In this document: one piece after another, positions 33,820-45,796 of the stretch
Position numbering within the stretch: position 1 is the first letter of the stretch
Layout: each line of letters starts with the position of its first letter
NCBI GenBank assembly: GCA_006503535.1
Contig: QYRS01000006.1
Location: 2,976,001-3,040,000, forward strand
Reading direction: 5' to 3'
Length of the DNA: 64,000 bases
DNA from: Arthrinium phaeospermum
Taxonomy: Eukaryota > Ascomycota > Sordariomycetes > Amphisphaeriales > Apiosporaceae
Translations under genes and position numbers: made by a program
Notes under the pieces: model-generated
Told to the model about the DNA's origin: nothing
Database searches by the model: none
Seen by the model: the letters and a program-made list of their open reading frames with translations, nothing else

Positions 33820-35492
33820 CGTTCGTGATTCTAGGCAGCATTATCGTCGCGGTGACCCGCCTCTCCGTGGGATACTGGCCTAGACCACCTCCCCTTGAGT
33901 TTCTGGCCCTACGGTTCCGGCCTTGCGTGGGGCACATCAGTCTGATCCGACTCTGATGGGACTATCCTCACCTGACATGGGCTGCTCACAACGGAATACC
34001 ACCGTGGAAAGTTTAAACTTTCGGAGGAGCAAACGTGGCAACTGTGAGGCTCCATATGCCAATGTCACGCATATGCTCCCCGGGCGCCCCATGGTCTCCA
34101 GAAAACGCCAGTGAGATGCCTAGATCGTCGACACCGAAGTCCGAAGCCCGTGCACTGCCATATTGTTCGACGTCCCAACACATCTGATGTGGCGGTGGAT
34201 CATGTTTGTGTCGCTTTGCCGCTTGTGGTGATGATTGTTGTAGACCGTCTGACACTTGCCATGACGGATGTCAAAACATGCATGGGCAGATAACCCTTTC
34301 TGGACTGGTGCGGTTATCGAACAGGTCGAATTTCCACCCCCGTTGATTTCCATGCGTGGCTCCTGATGGCAAGCCTCAGCCATGGCCAGATCAGACACCC
34401 CGATATCTCCTTCCCTCACCAGCTTGACAGTAGGTGTAACGAACGTATCAGTTGGCATGGATACTTGTGCGCAAAACGCGGAGTGAGAGCCCCTAATACA
34501 ACGTTCGCCATGTCGTCGGCCGATGTCGTACGTCGTCGCAAATGAACCACAAATACCGGGCTGCTTGACTGTGGGTTAGGGGATGTGTGTAAAGTGGTTG
34601 AGATGCATCCCGCTTGGTCATCAGAATAAGAAAGGCCTGATTATATAAGCTAAATGCGACTGCAGGAGCGGGCAGCGTAATTGTACGTAGAATTGAACCC
34701 TTGGCGCTGGAATGCCGGTCACATGTATGATGTATCATTGGAGATCTGCAGGCTGGAGGGTCCAAAAGCAGGGAGGAGGGGCGGATGTCGGGCAGTCGGC
34801 TAGCGATCAGATGCGGCTCCAGACTAGGCTGTCGGGGGCGGCAAACCTGGCTATCGGTTGCAGGGTCAGCCTCAAAACGACGGCTGTGGTCTCGTTTTCA
34901 ACGCCAAAAAGCACGACATGCGCCGGCGGCCGCAACGGCTCGCGCAACCATTTGCCTATGCCTACTTTTTTTTCTCCCCCAGTCCCCTCTTTCACTTTTT
35001 TAGCATCATCGTTCCTCGAGCACGCCATTGTCAGAAACGAAGGCGTGATTGTTCGGTCCTTCCTGCCCTGCACCACTTGGTCCACGCCCCTGCAGGCCAG
35101 CAAACCCCTTGGGTGTGTGACCGACTTGCCGGCTACCTTTACCTATCTGCGTACGCACAGCAACGACCAATGTGTACAACGAGCGCTGCTTATCAGGCTT
35201 ACGCACGCGCCTCTGACATTGTACGTACGGGTAGCACGCCTTTGAGCACGTCAACGCACGCAATGATTGGCAAATGTGCAGTTGCATAATCGTGACGATC
35301 TCTGCCGAGCCTCTCCCTCTCTCTGGACGGTCACGAGCGTTACGAGCAAGCAAGCCATGGAAGAACATGGCCTAACTCAGACCCGCCCGTCCGGACAAGT
35401 AGGTAAACCAAACCCGCCAGCAGGGGATCGCGGAGAGGGAGGCGCCGGAGAGACGAGATGCATGAGATGAGGTGTCACTGTCTGCCACCCAC

Positions 35493-35506
35493 ACACACAC
35501 ACACAC
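35493..35506. repeat. CA microsatellite
   Basis: Seven consecutive CA units in spacer. Simple repeat only. Confidence 0.8.
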
Positions 35507-36997
35507 CCTGTAGAAGGAGGACGACGAGAGTTCACTCGTACATCAACCTATTCCGACTCATGGGGTTGCATACGCTTTTTAAATCAAGTCCAGTTTACCC
35601 GTAACAGACGACAAGCCTCGGGTTGCAAGATGAGCCCATGCAGAGGTGCGATGGCGTGCTTGGAAGCCTGCCCCATCGTAGAGGGCAACTGGTCCAGGTG
35701 CCAGGGTTTGGGGTTCGGTGTTCGGCTTGGGTGCTGGGATGGGCGCCTCGGCCATCTTGACCCAATATCGTGCCGTCGACCCTTCTTCCATCCATATCGA
35801 CAGACCTGGTCGGTCTGACGCCATATGCCTGGCCTGTAAGAGAAAAGACAAGACAGAGTTGCACACATATGCCGTTTATCAGTGATCATCGAGCTCAATG
35901 ATGGTGTCATCCCGGGATCTACAAACAACACAGGACCTACCCTGAAGCAGTAATGCCTGTGTCTAAGTACGATATATGGCCAGCTTATGGAATCATGTCC
36001 CATAGCTTCCAGGAGACAGTGGGTCGCCACCACGGACGAGGCAAAAGTTTGACGTTTGGGACTTGTGGGAATTCCCCTACCTGAATTGATTTGATTGCCT
36101 ATTTTTTGGCCGCGGAATAGAAAATCCCATGGCTTTTTTCTCACCCTGGGAGTGGTATTGTATACTTCAAGCCCGACGGTCCTGAAACGGCGACCGGGCG
36201 TTGCGGTCCAAGAATGCAAAGTTTCAGTGACTTGTTCAGCTATTGCCTTAAAAAAAGAACGGGCTTTCCCCTAAGCGGCCAATCAGCGACAGAGCCTTGG
36301 GCCGCAAACGGCCTAGCGCGGATGTCGTGATCGATTTTCAGACGGCAGAGCCAAAGATCTGATCTCGACAGGGGCGCTACTTGGTAAGCATCATGGGCAC
36401 TCTGACAGAGTTCACTGCCTGCCAGCTCAGTAGGAGCAAAGCACGCAATCACGCAATTCTCACTACCAATGCCATGGCCAGGCAATACTTCTTTCTGCTG
36501 GCACTCGGGAGAAATAATGCGGGCCCCCCTCCCAGCACGCAATTACTAATGCCACCCAGTGGGCGGCTGGTGTAAGTCCCCTCCAGTCTATGTGGAATTA
36601 CAAACCAAACCACCAACCAGGAACCACAGGTAGGCAACTGGAGTAGTAGTCCCGGGATAGAAAATCGAACGTCTTCTTCCCTCTCCCTTCCCCGAGCACA
36701 TATCTTCTCTTCTTCCCTCCTCTCCCATACTCTTGTTTGAACTTCCCCAGACTTATACCCCAAACAAGTAAACCTATACCCATCCCTCATCACGCGACAT
36801 TCTGCTCTGTCGTCATACAAAGCTTTCATAAGCAAATATCTCGTCCCATCTGTCGACTGCTGTTAGCTCCCATTATAAAGAACTGGTGTGCCCCTTCACA
36901 CACTCACATTGAATACTCTTGAAGGACCAGTAAAGGCGATTTTCCCACAAGTGTCGTCCTCTCAACCTCATCTCCCACCACCTCTCACATTCCCACA

Positions 36998-37975
36998 ATG
37001 GCATCCACCCAGATGTCGTCCTTCGCCTCTTCCCCGGCCGTCAGGCCTGTTGTAGACACCAAGTCGCCACCCGCCACCGACCTCGAATCCGGCTATGCGT
37101 CGGGGGCTTCGTCCGCCTCCGGTTCTACCACCAGCCTTCCCCTGATCAGCCTGACCAAGCCGCACATCCGCCACCTCAACCAGCAGCTTGAGCGTATGTC
37201 GGTGCAAGACCGACTCCGCTTCGTCAAGGCCCTCTTCCCCAACCTGTACCAGTCCACTGCCTTCGGCCTGTCGGGCCTCGTGGCCATCGATGTGCTCTCC
37301 AAGATCCAAACCGAGGACCCGGAAGCCCCCTCCATCGACCTCATCTTCCTCGACACCCTCTACCACTTCAACGAGACCTACGACCTTGTGGACCGTGTGC
37401 GGTCCCGTTACCCCAACGTTAACCTGCACGTGTACAAGCCTTCGGGCGCCGAGAACGTCGCCGAGTTCGAGGAGCGCTACGGCGAGAAGCTGTACGAGAC
37501 CTCCGAGGAGCTGTACGACTGGATCGCCAAGGTGGAGCCCCAGCAGCGCGCGTACGCCGAGCTGGGCGTGGCCGCCGAACTGACTGGCCGCCGCCGGTCC
37601 CAGGGCGGCCAGCGCGACAAGATCCCCGTGCTCGAGGTGGACGAGGAGACGGGCATCGTCAAGATCAACCCGCTGGTCGACTGGACCTTCGGCCAGGTCC
37701 GCAACTACATCGCCGAGCACGACGTGCCCTACAACGTCCTGCTGGACCGGGGCTACAAGTCCGTCGGCGACTGGCACTCGACCAGCCCCGTCAAGGAGGG
37801 CGAGGACGAGCGCGCCGGCCGCTGGAAGGGCCAGGCCAAGACCGAGTGCGGCATCCACAACAAGAAGTCCCGCTACGCCCAGTTCCTCGAGGAGCAGCAG
37901 CGCAAGGAGCAGGAGCAGCTCGCCGCCGCCCTGGAGAAGGTGGAGATTGAACAGCGTGTCGAGGTTGCTGCATAA
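36998..37975 (+). CDS. MET16: Phosphoadenylylsulfate (PAPS) reductase
   Basis: Reduces 3'-phosphoadenylylsulfate to sulfite with thioredoxin; cytosolic step of sulfate assimilation toward cysteine and methionine. Single exon, 325 residues. Family landmarks: FGLSGLVAIDVLSKI (nucleotide-binding loop), IDLIFLDTLYHFNETY, a GRRRSQGGQRDKIPVLEVDE segment, NPLVDWTFGQVRNYI, YKSVGDWHSTSPV, and the catalytic KTECGIH near the C-terminus. Only one cysteine of the CC-x53-CC set is visible, which fits the PAPS (not APS) branch with no iron-sulfur cluster. A serine/threonine-rich N-terminal extension (~45 residues) and a charged glutamine/lysine tail are present. Starting at the first ATG gives the usual fungal length. 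It is isolated between two gene-poor stretches. No sulfur-regulator site is claimed. Confidence 0.95.
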   Translation: MASTQMSSFASSPAVRPVVDTKSPPATDLESGYASGASSASGSTTSLPLISLTKPHIRHLNQQLERMSVQDRLRFVKALFPNLYQSTAFGLSGLVAIDVLSKIQTEDPEAPSIDLIFLDTLYHFNETYDLVDRVRSRYPNVNLHVYKPSGAENVAEFEERYGEKLYETSEELYDWIAKVEPQQRAYAELGVAAELTGRRRSQGGQRDKIPVLEVDEETGIVKINPLVDWTFGQVRNYIAEHDVPYNVLLDRGYKSVGDWHSTSPVKEGEDERAGRWKGQAKTECGIHNKKSRYAQFLEEQQRKEQEQLAAALEKVEIEQRVEVAA

Positions 37976-39237
37976 ATCAGCAGCAGCACCACCACTGCTC
38001 ACCACACCACTTCTTCGTCCTTCGATGATGTAAGGGCCGGGCAATAAGAAGTGAAGACTCATTTCACGATATATATGAAGCGAGACCCGGCAAGGGTCTC
38101 TTTGGGAATTTTTGCTGCAGCATTTTCAGGAGTTGGGATATCCATGCCCCAGGAAAGGCGTTCGGGACAGGCGATCAGTTAGGCAAGCGGAGGAGTTCAT
38201 CCTTTATTTGTGTTTGTTGTTAAAAATAATGGCGTCTTCGAGACACCCCCTTCTCCTTTTCGGATGGGGTTGTGCCATATGGTTTGGTCTGGCAGCGGAT
38301 AGCGAGTCAGCATCTAGCAGCGAGTGAGCAACAGGCTTGCGATAGATAGAGAGAACTATACCTTGATAATTAAACAAAACATTACATATACTCACTCGCT
38401 CGGTGCTTCCCCCTTCTCTGCCTCCGAACCGTGATCGTATGACCCTGCCCTGTCGTGATGAGATGTAACCGACCTCTCGGGACTTGCCACGGAGCGGCCC
38501 GAAGATGAAGGGACGACCCGGTTCAGCGGCAGGTTGATACATAAGCCAAAGTCGCATCAGGGTCCTTTCGTTTTAAGGTTCGGGATAGACTGCTTTGCCG
38601 CTGCTGCTGCACCATCTTACCCCCGGATTGATGATGTTGAGTCGAGGTCCGTATCTTGTGGATGCGAGGCTTTAGATGGCAGCGGTGATTGGCGGCGAGA
38701 ATCGCAATCCGCCCGCATTCCCCCTCCGTTCTAATTCTTCCCCCATGTGACCCGCTCGCTGATCCAATCAGAACATGGCTTTTTCGAGACTTACAACATT
38801 GCATGTCAATCCATTCTTCTACATGCTAGAAGTATATATTCGGAAATGACGCCACAACTGAAAACGGTAGCGATCTATTAACACTACCTGTACATGGCAT
38901 GATCAAGATGCAGAAACATGCGTACTTCGTAACGCAATAGTCCTGGCAAAGATAGATCTTTGCGAGAGGAGCACTGCGTGATGTTTAATATTAACGTCTC
39001 GCTGCCCACCTACAACGTTAGCATACGGCGAAGCTCAATGGTTTACAAGTGAACCAACGCCAAATGCGACTGAACAGGGGTACATGATGGTTGATTCGAC
39101 AGCTAGTAGGACTTGGACCTCTTTGAAAGCGGTAGATGCTCATGCCTCGTCATCCGTTTTTCGCACGGGATAATCTACCGCGGCAAGACCTGTAGACTTG
39201 ACAACCCTCGAGGTCTCAAGAAGCCGCCCGTAGGCCC

Positions 39238-39537
39238 TCATCCGGTCTCGCGGCATATGGCGAGGACGCCTTGGATGCCCCAACCGTCATGAAGTTTGAG
39301 CTACTCGTGATATCTCTCGATACACCAGTCGATGCCGGCACCGGCCTTGAAGACTAATATGCTCGCTTACTTGATCGAAGCGATGCCGATTGCGAGACTA
39401 TTGTGATCAAAGTCTATGCTTCGGCGTTGTCCCTGCCGCTTGTTCTAGAGTCGACAGACACCCTTGCGGTTCAGGGATGCTTCCATACCTGGGCCCAGGC
39501 CACTAGTCGGCCTGCGTCAGTACGCTCCCATGTCTAA
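39238..39537 (+). pseudogene. Coding-like relic with one internal stop
   Basis: One plus-strand frame reads through about 100 codons with natural composition (GEDALDAPTVMKFELLV, then DADCETIVIKVYASALS). It is broken by a single TAA after DAGTGLED and ends in another stop. No ATG-started complete ORF and no family recognised. Could be a fossil gene or, less likely, an exon of an unseen gene. Confidence 0.25.
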
Positions 39538-40889
39538 GTCAAGAGAGCTTCTCTGGAGCGCACTCGAAAGTTGGACATAACGTGGAAGACCATGTATTCA
39601 ATAGCTGGGATTGCTAAGTCCGGGTGTGCTCGACTATGAGAAGGACAAGCGGTTTGGCACGTTTCTCTTAGGGACCCTGTTTCGGGCCCAGCTTTGCCTC
39701 TACCCTGGCCGCACATAGCTTAATACGCCCTGAGTTGCGACGCAGCTTCTCTGTCCATACTATACCTATATATCCTGCCAGCCTACGGGCTGTATTGGCT
39801 AGCTGCAATAAGAAAGGGGCGATGATGCGCTGACAGCTGCACATATTGTACCTTCCAAGAGCACTCACTTGCACAACACAGTGTACTCCGAGCTAGAGTC
39901 CCGCCCCTTTCACCCGGCAGCGACAGTCGACTCAGCTGGTTAGAACAACTGCTGCCTTTGTATGAACCCAATACTGTAGTGAAATGGGGCAAGTTGAGCT
40001 TCCTAGAAAGAAGTAGCCAATATATAATGTACCGCATATACTTTGATTTATGGGTATGTCTTCACGAGTTCCCCAATGTAGGTGGTCCTAGGCAGATCAA
40101 GGACGACGACCTGGTGGCCGCTCTGCAGCTTCTGGGACGTTTTGGCGACGCTTTAATGGAACCGGGTGGTCTGAAACAGTGGCTCTAGCAAGTGGCGTCA
40201 GGATCCGAAGCTCACTTGCCCCAGACTTCATTTGGGACCGACGGTACTGGCGGGGAGAGTAGCGACATACCATATAGTCATGATCTCTGGTAGAAAACAT
40301 GACCAACGTTGGCTCGGTGGCGCAGGGGAAACAGCTTTGCACCAGGATCTCCATCAGGTCCTCGCTCAGCGAATGTGGGGTGAAGTGAATGGTGTCGTGT
40401 AAGCGGAAGGCTTGATCTGTCTTGTGTGTCTGCCAATGAGTTCAGCCCTAAACGCCTTCTGACTTTCTAGATCAGGACGGGGTGGGCAAATCGAAGTTCT
40501 TCTCCTTGCTCGAGATATAACAACTGTGTTTCGCTATCTGGTAGGCCGTATAGAGAAGAAGAGCGCAGTCATCTAGTGAACATGAGACGAGTACGTGGTC
40601 ATCCGTAGTGATGGGAATGTGATGCTAATTGCAACAAGTCATGCGTAACGCTTCCGACCCTCAGATGGCATCCCTGCTAATACAAGATCTTCTTATACAA
40701 TCATACAGGATGCCATAGGATCGGGTTCTAGCCTTAGAGTTTAGATATAGCTGTACACTCGTGCTTTCAGCATCACAACCAGGGCCATTATTGTATTGTT
40801 AGGTGCGATTTACCTGCAGTAACTGCCAAATATAGATGACTTGAGTGGTCGTTCTACTCATGTCCAAAGAGGTGCCCCTTTCCTTGCAA

Positions 40890-41275
40890 ATGGAGGGCGT
40901 TCTTATAAGTCAAGCCATCATCAACTGCATTGGCATTGGCCAGTATGGGTTTCCGCCTGCTGTTCTAGTCTCTTCGAGCTATATGAGGTCTCATCAAGTC
41001 GCATTTGGCTATGCGCTTTTAATTGTACCCCTTTATCCTTTTACTGCCTATTATCCGACCCTACCGGGGCGTTCTCTCAGCACCGAAGTCGATATAAAGG
41101 GGTTGGAGTAGACCGGCCAGTCACGCGATAGAGTCAGCGAGCTGTTTGATAATAATGCACCGTCACAGACGGCCAAGCAGTTCAAGGATGGTAAGAGCAG
41201 CGACGCCCGCATCCCCTCCGGCCGCCTCGACCACATCAGCAAGCGGGATAAGAAAAGCCTGTCATTGCCGCTGTG
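40890..41275 (+). pseudogene. Decayed membrane-transporter-like fragment
   Basis: A plus-strand frame encodes a hydrophobic stretch (AIINCIGIGQYGFPPAVLV, YALLIVPLYPFTAYY), then LPGRSLSTEVDIKG, an in-frame TAG at 41108-41110, and in the same frame RVSELFDNNAPSQTAKQFKDG before a final stop at 41273-41275. The order hydrophobic span, GRSL, E-rich turn, ELF is loosely like the C-terminus of MFS sugar transporters. Identification is weak. The TAG and the lack of an upstream gene body argue for a relic. Confidence 0.27.
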
Positions 41276-42931
41276 AATGTCGCTTGGTATGGTGATGGGA
41301 TGGTCATAGCTATCAGCTGTGATATGGCCACCGCCCTTTCCTTAACGACACTGGCTGGAATAAGTCACTCTTGGCGGAACGGCCCCGGGCTCTATGGCCA
41401 GAGTCATAGGCCGTCAACATGGGACCGAAACGGCGCAAGCCATAAAGAAGGTGCATGAAGCATGATCCAGGACTCGTAAAGTCACATAGACGAGGACGAG
41501 AACGCAATGGGCGGTATGGGAAGCTTGATTGAGAATCATGGGCTGGTATGGGGACGGCACGATAGCAACTCGGGTCAGCAAAACTTCATCATACACAGAC
41601 TTAACGAAGAGTCGATCTCAGCAACCCATGCGGACAGCTGCAGCCCTGACCTGCAAGAAATGGAATGATTGATTGCATGTAAGAGCTCCGACGCCCTTTC
41701 GCCGAGTATTATACCGATACCTTCAGTGCTTCGCTTTGGTGGACCAGGATGCAGGATGCGGTAAGTATGCAGGGTGCAGTCAACTACATATTAAGCTAAC
41801 CTACCGTTTTCTGTCCCCGGTCCGTTTTGTCTTGCGCAAGAGAGCGCGCGTATGGATTGGCTAACCTAAGAGCCTAGGTACGCAGAAGCCCAGTAGTAGT
41901 AAAAGCGGCATGGGCCCTAGGCCCCCGACCTGGCCGAATCAAGGCAGTCAGCACTCAGAACAGGGCATACTGCTCTGTACGGAGTAGCGCCGCTATATTT
42001 GGACAAACAAGAACGAAAGTGCGAGTGCCCTTGGGTTTTAGGGCGCCTTGAAAGCCGAAGTCCCTGCCGATCTTCCTAAACTTCCAGTCACCTGTGACGC
42101 CAGAATGGTTTTTGTCGTACGACAATTTCCCGGCGTTCCTGAACGGACCGAGTGGTCCCAAGTTGCAAGGCATTTTTTGGCGGGGTATATGGTCGCTGTA
42201 CAACATCTGGCGATGGGGCCGAGCTGGATAAGCCGCCGACGGTCAAAGAGTTCTTTCTGCCATGCGCCAATGCTGCAACGACGATATAAGGCTTTTTTCT
42301 TGGGCTCGCTCGTAATCGCCGAGTTTAATACGCCAGCGGTGCCCTGATGAAAGTTCGAAACAAGAATGCCCAAGATGTCAAGGGGAGGAAAACAAGAGGA
42401 TAGACAAGAGGATATTGTAGTCGAAGCCAGCACGTGCTGTAGGCTAAGGAGGACCGTCTCGTCTAGGTCGCATTGTCGCGAAACAGCCAACGGGCCGGGC
42501 CAACCCACGTTGAGTTGATGCAAGCAACCGCCCCGTCGGCCTAGCCGTGGGTTCTTGGTTGCGCAATGGGCATCGTGGTTGGGGCCCATTCCTTCGCTTC
42601 GGTCAGCGGGACAAACACTCCTGCGCTCTTTCTACTGGCAGGTAGGTAGTCTCAGTCAGTCAGCTGTCACAACCACCAACTGCCAACCTAACTTCGCCGA
42701 AAAGCCTCGGGCGACGATCTGCAGACGTTTCCATGTAAAGAAAAGAAGAAACGAAAACCTTTATTCCCGAGAACCTTGATACAATATATGTATGACCTGA
42801 CTACGGAGTTGCATACAGCAAACATATCGTCACCCCGCCCCCTCCATTCACAACCCTTTCTTTTCCAAAACTAGGGGTCCTTCTTATTCTCCGGCTTCTC
42901 GCTTCCCCCCTCCAAAGTCAATTCCCAAATC

Positions 42932-44395
42932 ATGGCTGAAGGCAACCCCGCCACGGCTCACAAGCAGCCTCCGGCGCGACCGCAGCTGGGTGGCATGCGC
43001 AGCAACTCTTCTTACCTGCAGGAGCACCAGCAGTACCGTGGCCCTGCCAGCAAGCCCGAGGGCCACTTCGGCATCGACACGGTCGTCGAGGACCTGCAGT
43101 CGTCGAGGATATCGCCCGCCAAGCCCTTCAGTCCCTTCAACGGCGTGCCGTCCCAAGACGAGCCGCCCCGCATAGTAGACGGCGGCAGCCATGACTTCAC
43201 CCACCCCAACTGCGCCGCGCCCCGGGGCCAGAAGTCGAGCAAGCTGATCGCGACGCTGATGTACAAGGCCAACAAGAAGTCGACGCCCCTGGCCAGCAGC
43301 CAGGCCTCGGCCAGCAACGACAACCTGCCCTCGCCGCGCCTGCCCAAGTCCGACTCGGACATCCCCGCCAACATGGCCCCGACCACCAACTTCGACGACT
43401 TCCCCCTCGAGCCGCGCGCCGCCAACGAGCCCGAGCCCCTCGACCACCTCTACGGCTCCTACGTCTCGCCCATGTGCATCACCTCCTTCCTGCACCTCAT
43501 GTCCACCTTCCCGCTGCCCCCGGGCTCCTCCGAGATCACCTCGTCGCACAGGTGTCTGGACGACCCCGAGCACCCCCTGGTGGTCGAGCTGACGCTGTCG
43601 CCCGGGCCCGCCGAGGACTTCCTGTCCCTGGCCGACCTGCGCAAGCACGAGCTCATCTACCGGTTCGAGCGCGAATGGAACATCGACGTGGCGCTGCAGC
43701 GCGGCACCCTCTGGAGGAAGCACCCGCGCCTGGTCGTCTTCGACATGGACAGCACCCTCATCACCCAGGAGGTCATCGACCTGCTCGCCGCGACGCTGAC
43801 GGACCCGCCGGACCTGGCCCAGCGCGTCGCCGACATCACGCACCGTGCCATGCTGGGCGAGCTCGAGTTCGACGCCGCCTTCCGGGAGCGCGTGCAGCTC
43901 CTCAAGGGCCTGCCCGTGAGCATCTTCGAGCAGCTGCGCCCGGTGCTCGACGTGACGACGGGCGTGCCGTCGCTGATCAAGGCGCTCAAGCGCCTGGGCG
44001 TCAAGACGGCCGTCCTCTCGGGCGGCTTCCTGCCCCTGACCAGCTGGCTGGCCGGGGAGCTGGGCATCGACCACGCGCACGCCAACGAGGTGGTGCTCGA
44101 CGACGCCGGTCGCTTCACGGGCGAGGTCAAGGGGCGCATCGTGGGCAAGGAGCGCAAGCGGGAGCTGCTGATCGAGATCGCCGCCCAGGAAGGCATCGCC
44201 CTGAACCAGGTCGTGGCCGTCGGCGACGGCGCCAACGACCTCCTCATGATGGACGCGGCCGGGCTCGGCGTGGCCTGGAACGCCAAGCCGCGCGTGCAGA
44301 TGGAGGCCTGCGCCCGGCTCAACGGCGAGAGCCTGTTCGACCTGCTCTACCTGTTCGGCTTCACGAGGGAAGACCTCGAGACGCTGTGCGAATGA
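42932..44395 (+). CDS. SER2: Phosphoserine phosphatase (HAD family, SerB/SER2)
   Basis: Last step of serine synthesis from 3-phosphoglycerate: hydrolyses phosphoserine. Cytosolic. Single exon, 487 residues. The C-terminal half is a complete HAD phosphatase: motif I VVFDMDSTLI (nucleophile Asp), motif II LSGGF, motif III lysine in the VKGRIVGKERKREL region, and motif IV VAVGDGANDLLMMDAAG. The N-terminal ~150 residues are polar and proline/serine-rich, longer than the yeast enzyme but common in filamentous fungi. An ACT-like or regulatory stretch (YVSPMCITSFLHLM ... RFEREWNIDVALQ) precedes the catalytic domain. Very GC-rich third positions create antisense ORFs of similar length, which are shadows. 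Starts at the first ATG after a CT-rich leader. Confidence 0.95.
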   Translation: MAEGNPATAHKQPPARPQLGGMRSNSSYLQEHQQYRGPASKPEGHFGIDTVVEDLQSSRISPAKPFSPFNGVPSQDEPPRIVDGGSHDFTHPNCAAPRGQKSSKLIATLMYKANKKSTPLASSQASASNDNLPSPRLPKSDSDIPANMAPTTNFDDFPLEPRAANEPEPLDHLYGSYVSPMCITSFLHLMSTFPLPPGSSEITSSHRCLDDPEHPLVVELTLSPGPAEDFLSLADLRKHELIYRFEREWNIDVALQRGTLWRKHPRLVVFDMDSTLITQEVIDLLAATLTDPPDLAQRVADITHRAMLGELEFDAAFRERVQLLKGLPVSIFEQLRPVLDVTTGVPSLIKALKRLGVKTAVLSGGFLPLTSWLAGELGIDHAHANEVVLDDAGRFTGEVKGRIVGKERKRELLIEIAAQEGIALNQVVAVGDGANDLLMMDAAGLGVAWNAKPRVQMEACARLNGESLFDLLYLFGFTREDLETLCE

Positions 44396-45796
44396 GGAGG
44401 AGGCAAGAAAGGAGATGAGATGACGAAGAAAGCTTTTTTTTATATTAGAACTGGGAACCAAACTACGCAAGATCCTTCGGTGGGAGGTAGGTTCATGCGG
44501 TGTGGCGTAGATGAGCATCCGCGCCAACAAGAAACCACTTTCTCGCTCCTACAATCAAGATTGTGAAAGAACCTGTCCCTTTCTGGCCTGCGCCTTGTGA
44601 CTCGAGAAGAGGAATGGATGCCTTGAGTCTACTGTCTCCCGCCTTGAAGTAGTGTTGCCCCTTTTCCGGGGACCGTCTGTTGTATAGGATAGAAAACATC
44701 GTATAAAATTTCAAACATTACAAACATATTCCAGTCGCAAGTTCGTGGTTTTGTCCAGTCTCTTGAGTTCCTAACTTGGCCGAAGCACAAGTCGTCCTGG
44801 ACTATGAGTGAGTTTGATGCAATACTACTGAGATCCCAAGATAACGCTATCATCCGCGAATACGTGAGGACTCAAAAGAACCGAGAGACATTCCATCTCT
44901 CGTGGAAGTAGAGTTGAAGATAGGTTTGCAGGACTAGCGCGACTGACAGGCAAGTCGTTAAAGTGTACGTCTAGCGTACCTGATCGCTATACCATTGATC
45001 CTCTTTCTTTGCTGGGTGGTGGGCAAGAACAGGAGGATCTCAGCTCATTATCCTTGAAGATATGGCTAGGTAGTGTTATTTACATGTTGAACCATGGCCG
45101 ATGGGGCCGTACCTCTTTCAGTAACGGGGACTGTCCTCTCCTACCGAAACTCTCTTAAGCAGGTAATTGTACATTACCTACCTAGGTATCTAGTGACTTT
45201 GACATAAAGGTACGAGGTCTACATGTCTGTAAAGATCGGTTTGGCCCTTTTCACCCACAGCTTGTCAAGCGGATCTTGTTTTCTATTGACAGCTACATAT
45301 GGAACCAAACCTGACGGGTTGCAGAAATACTGTCGTTCTTTTTGTTCGTCCTGCAATGGGTAAGCTCATCCAGTAAGCTATGATAGCAGTTGTCTGTTGT
45401 TCATGAGAAAAGGGGTAGCCCCAAAACGCTTAAAACGCTTATTTCAACTTCATGGCACATATTCACAGAAGCACGCACGCATCAACAAAAAGAGGCACAT
45501 GGCAGGCTTAGGTGACCGAATAGCTTTGAGCCGGGATTCCTGGATATCATTTCCATGCTTTTCAGCGCAACAACGCCTCTATAGACCCTATTCCCACCGA
45601 ATCATCCGGAACAGGCCCCGGCAAGGACTCTGTGGTGAGCAGCCGGGAAACCCAGCACATAAATGCTTTGATTTGCATGACTGTAAGCTCTGAGGCCACA
45701 CTGCCTTGCCGCCGGCCCCCCTATCGTACACCCTTTCTAGTACACCCTGCAAACGTGAAGAACGTCTCTTCGCAGCTGTAGGTCCATGATGGAATC
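44396..45796. other. 1.4 kb convergent spacer SER2/ISD11
   Basis: No coding signal or repeat recognised. AT-rich patches near 45160-45200. It contains the 3' ends of both flanking genes. Confidence 0.5.

Larger units (their letters stand above)
30487..36997. other. 6.5 kb gene-poor spacer
   Basis: Contains a TA-rich microsatellite (31304-31323), a tRNA-like element (32643-32721), one plausible hypothetical ORF (33271-33819, minus), a CA repeat (35493-35506), and a long CT-rich stretch just left of the PAPS reductase gene that probably holds its leader. I see no transposase or reverse transcriptase. Confidence 0.5.
37976..42931. other. 5 kb gene-poor spacer with decayed coding-like fragments
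   Basis: No intact gene. Three stretches read as interrupted protein: plus strand 39238-39537, minus strand 40268-40400, and plus strand 40890-41275 (listed separately). The rest is empty apart from short chance ORFs. No terminal repeats or transposase motifs were found. Confidence 0.45.

Noticed and set aside
34712..35245. 177-codon plus-strand ORF in the 30.5-37 kb spacer
   Set aside because: Overlaps ORFs in all frames, composition looks random, no motif or splice support.
42884..44530. 548-codon ORF antisense to SER2 (and a 314-codon frame-shifted ORF)
   Set aside because: Produced by extreme third-position GC of the SER2 coding strand. Low-complexity, no domain.
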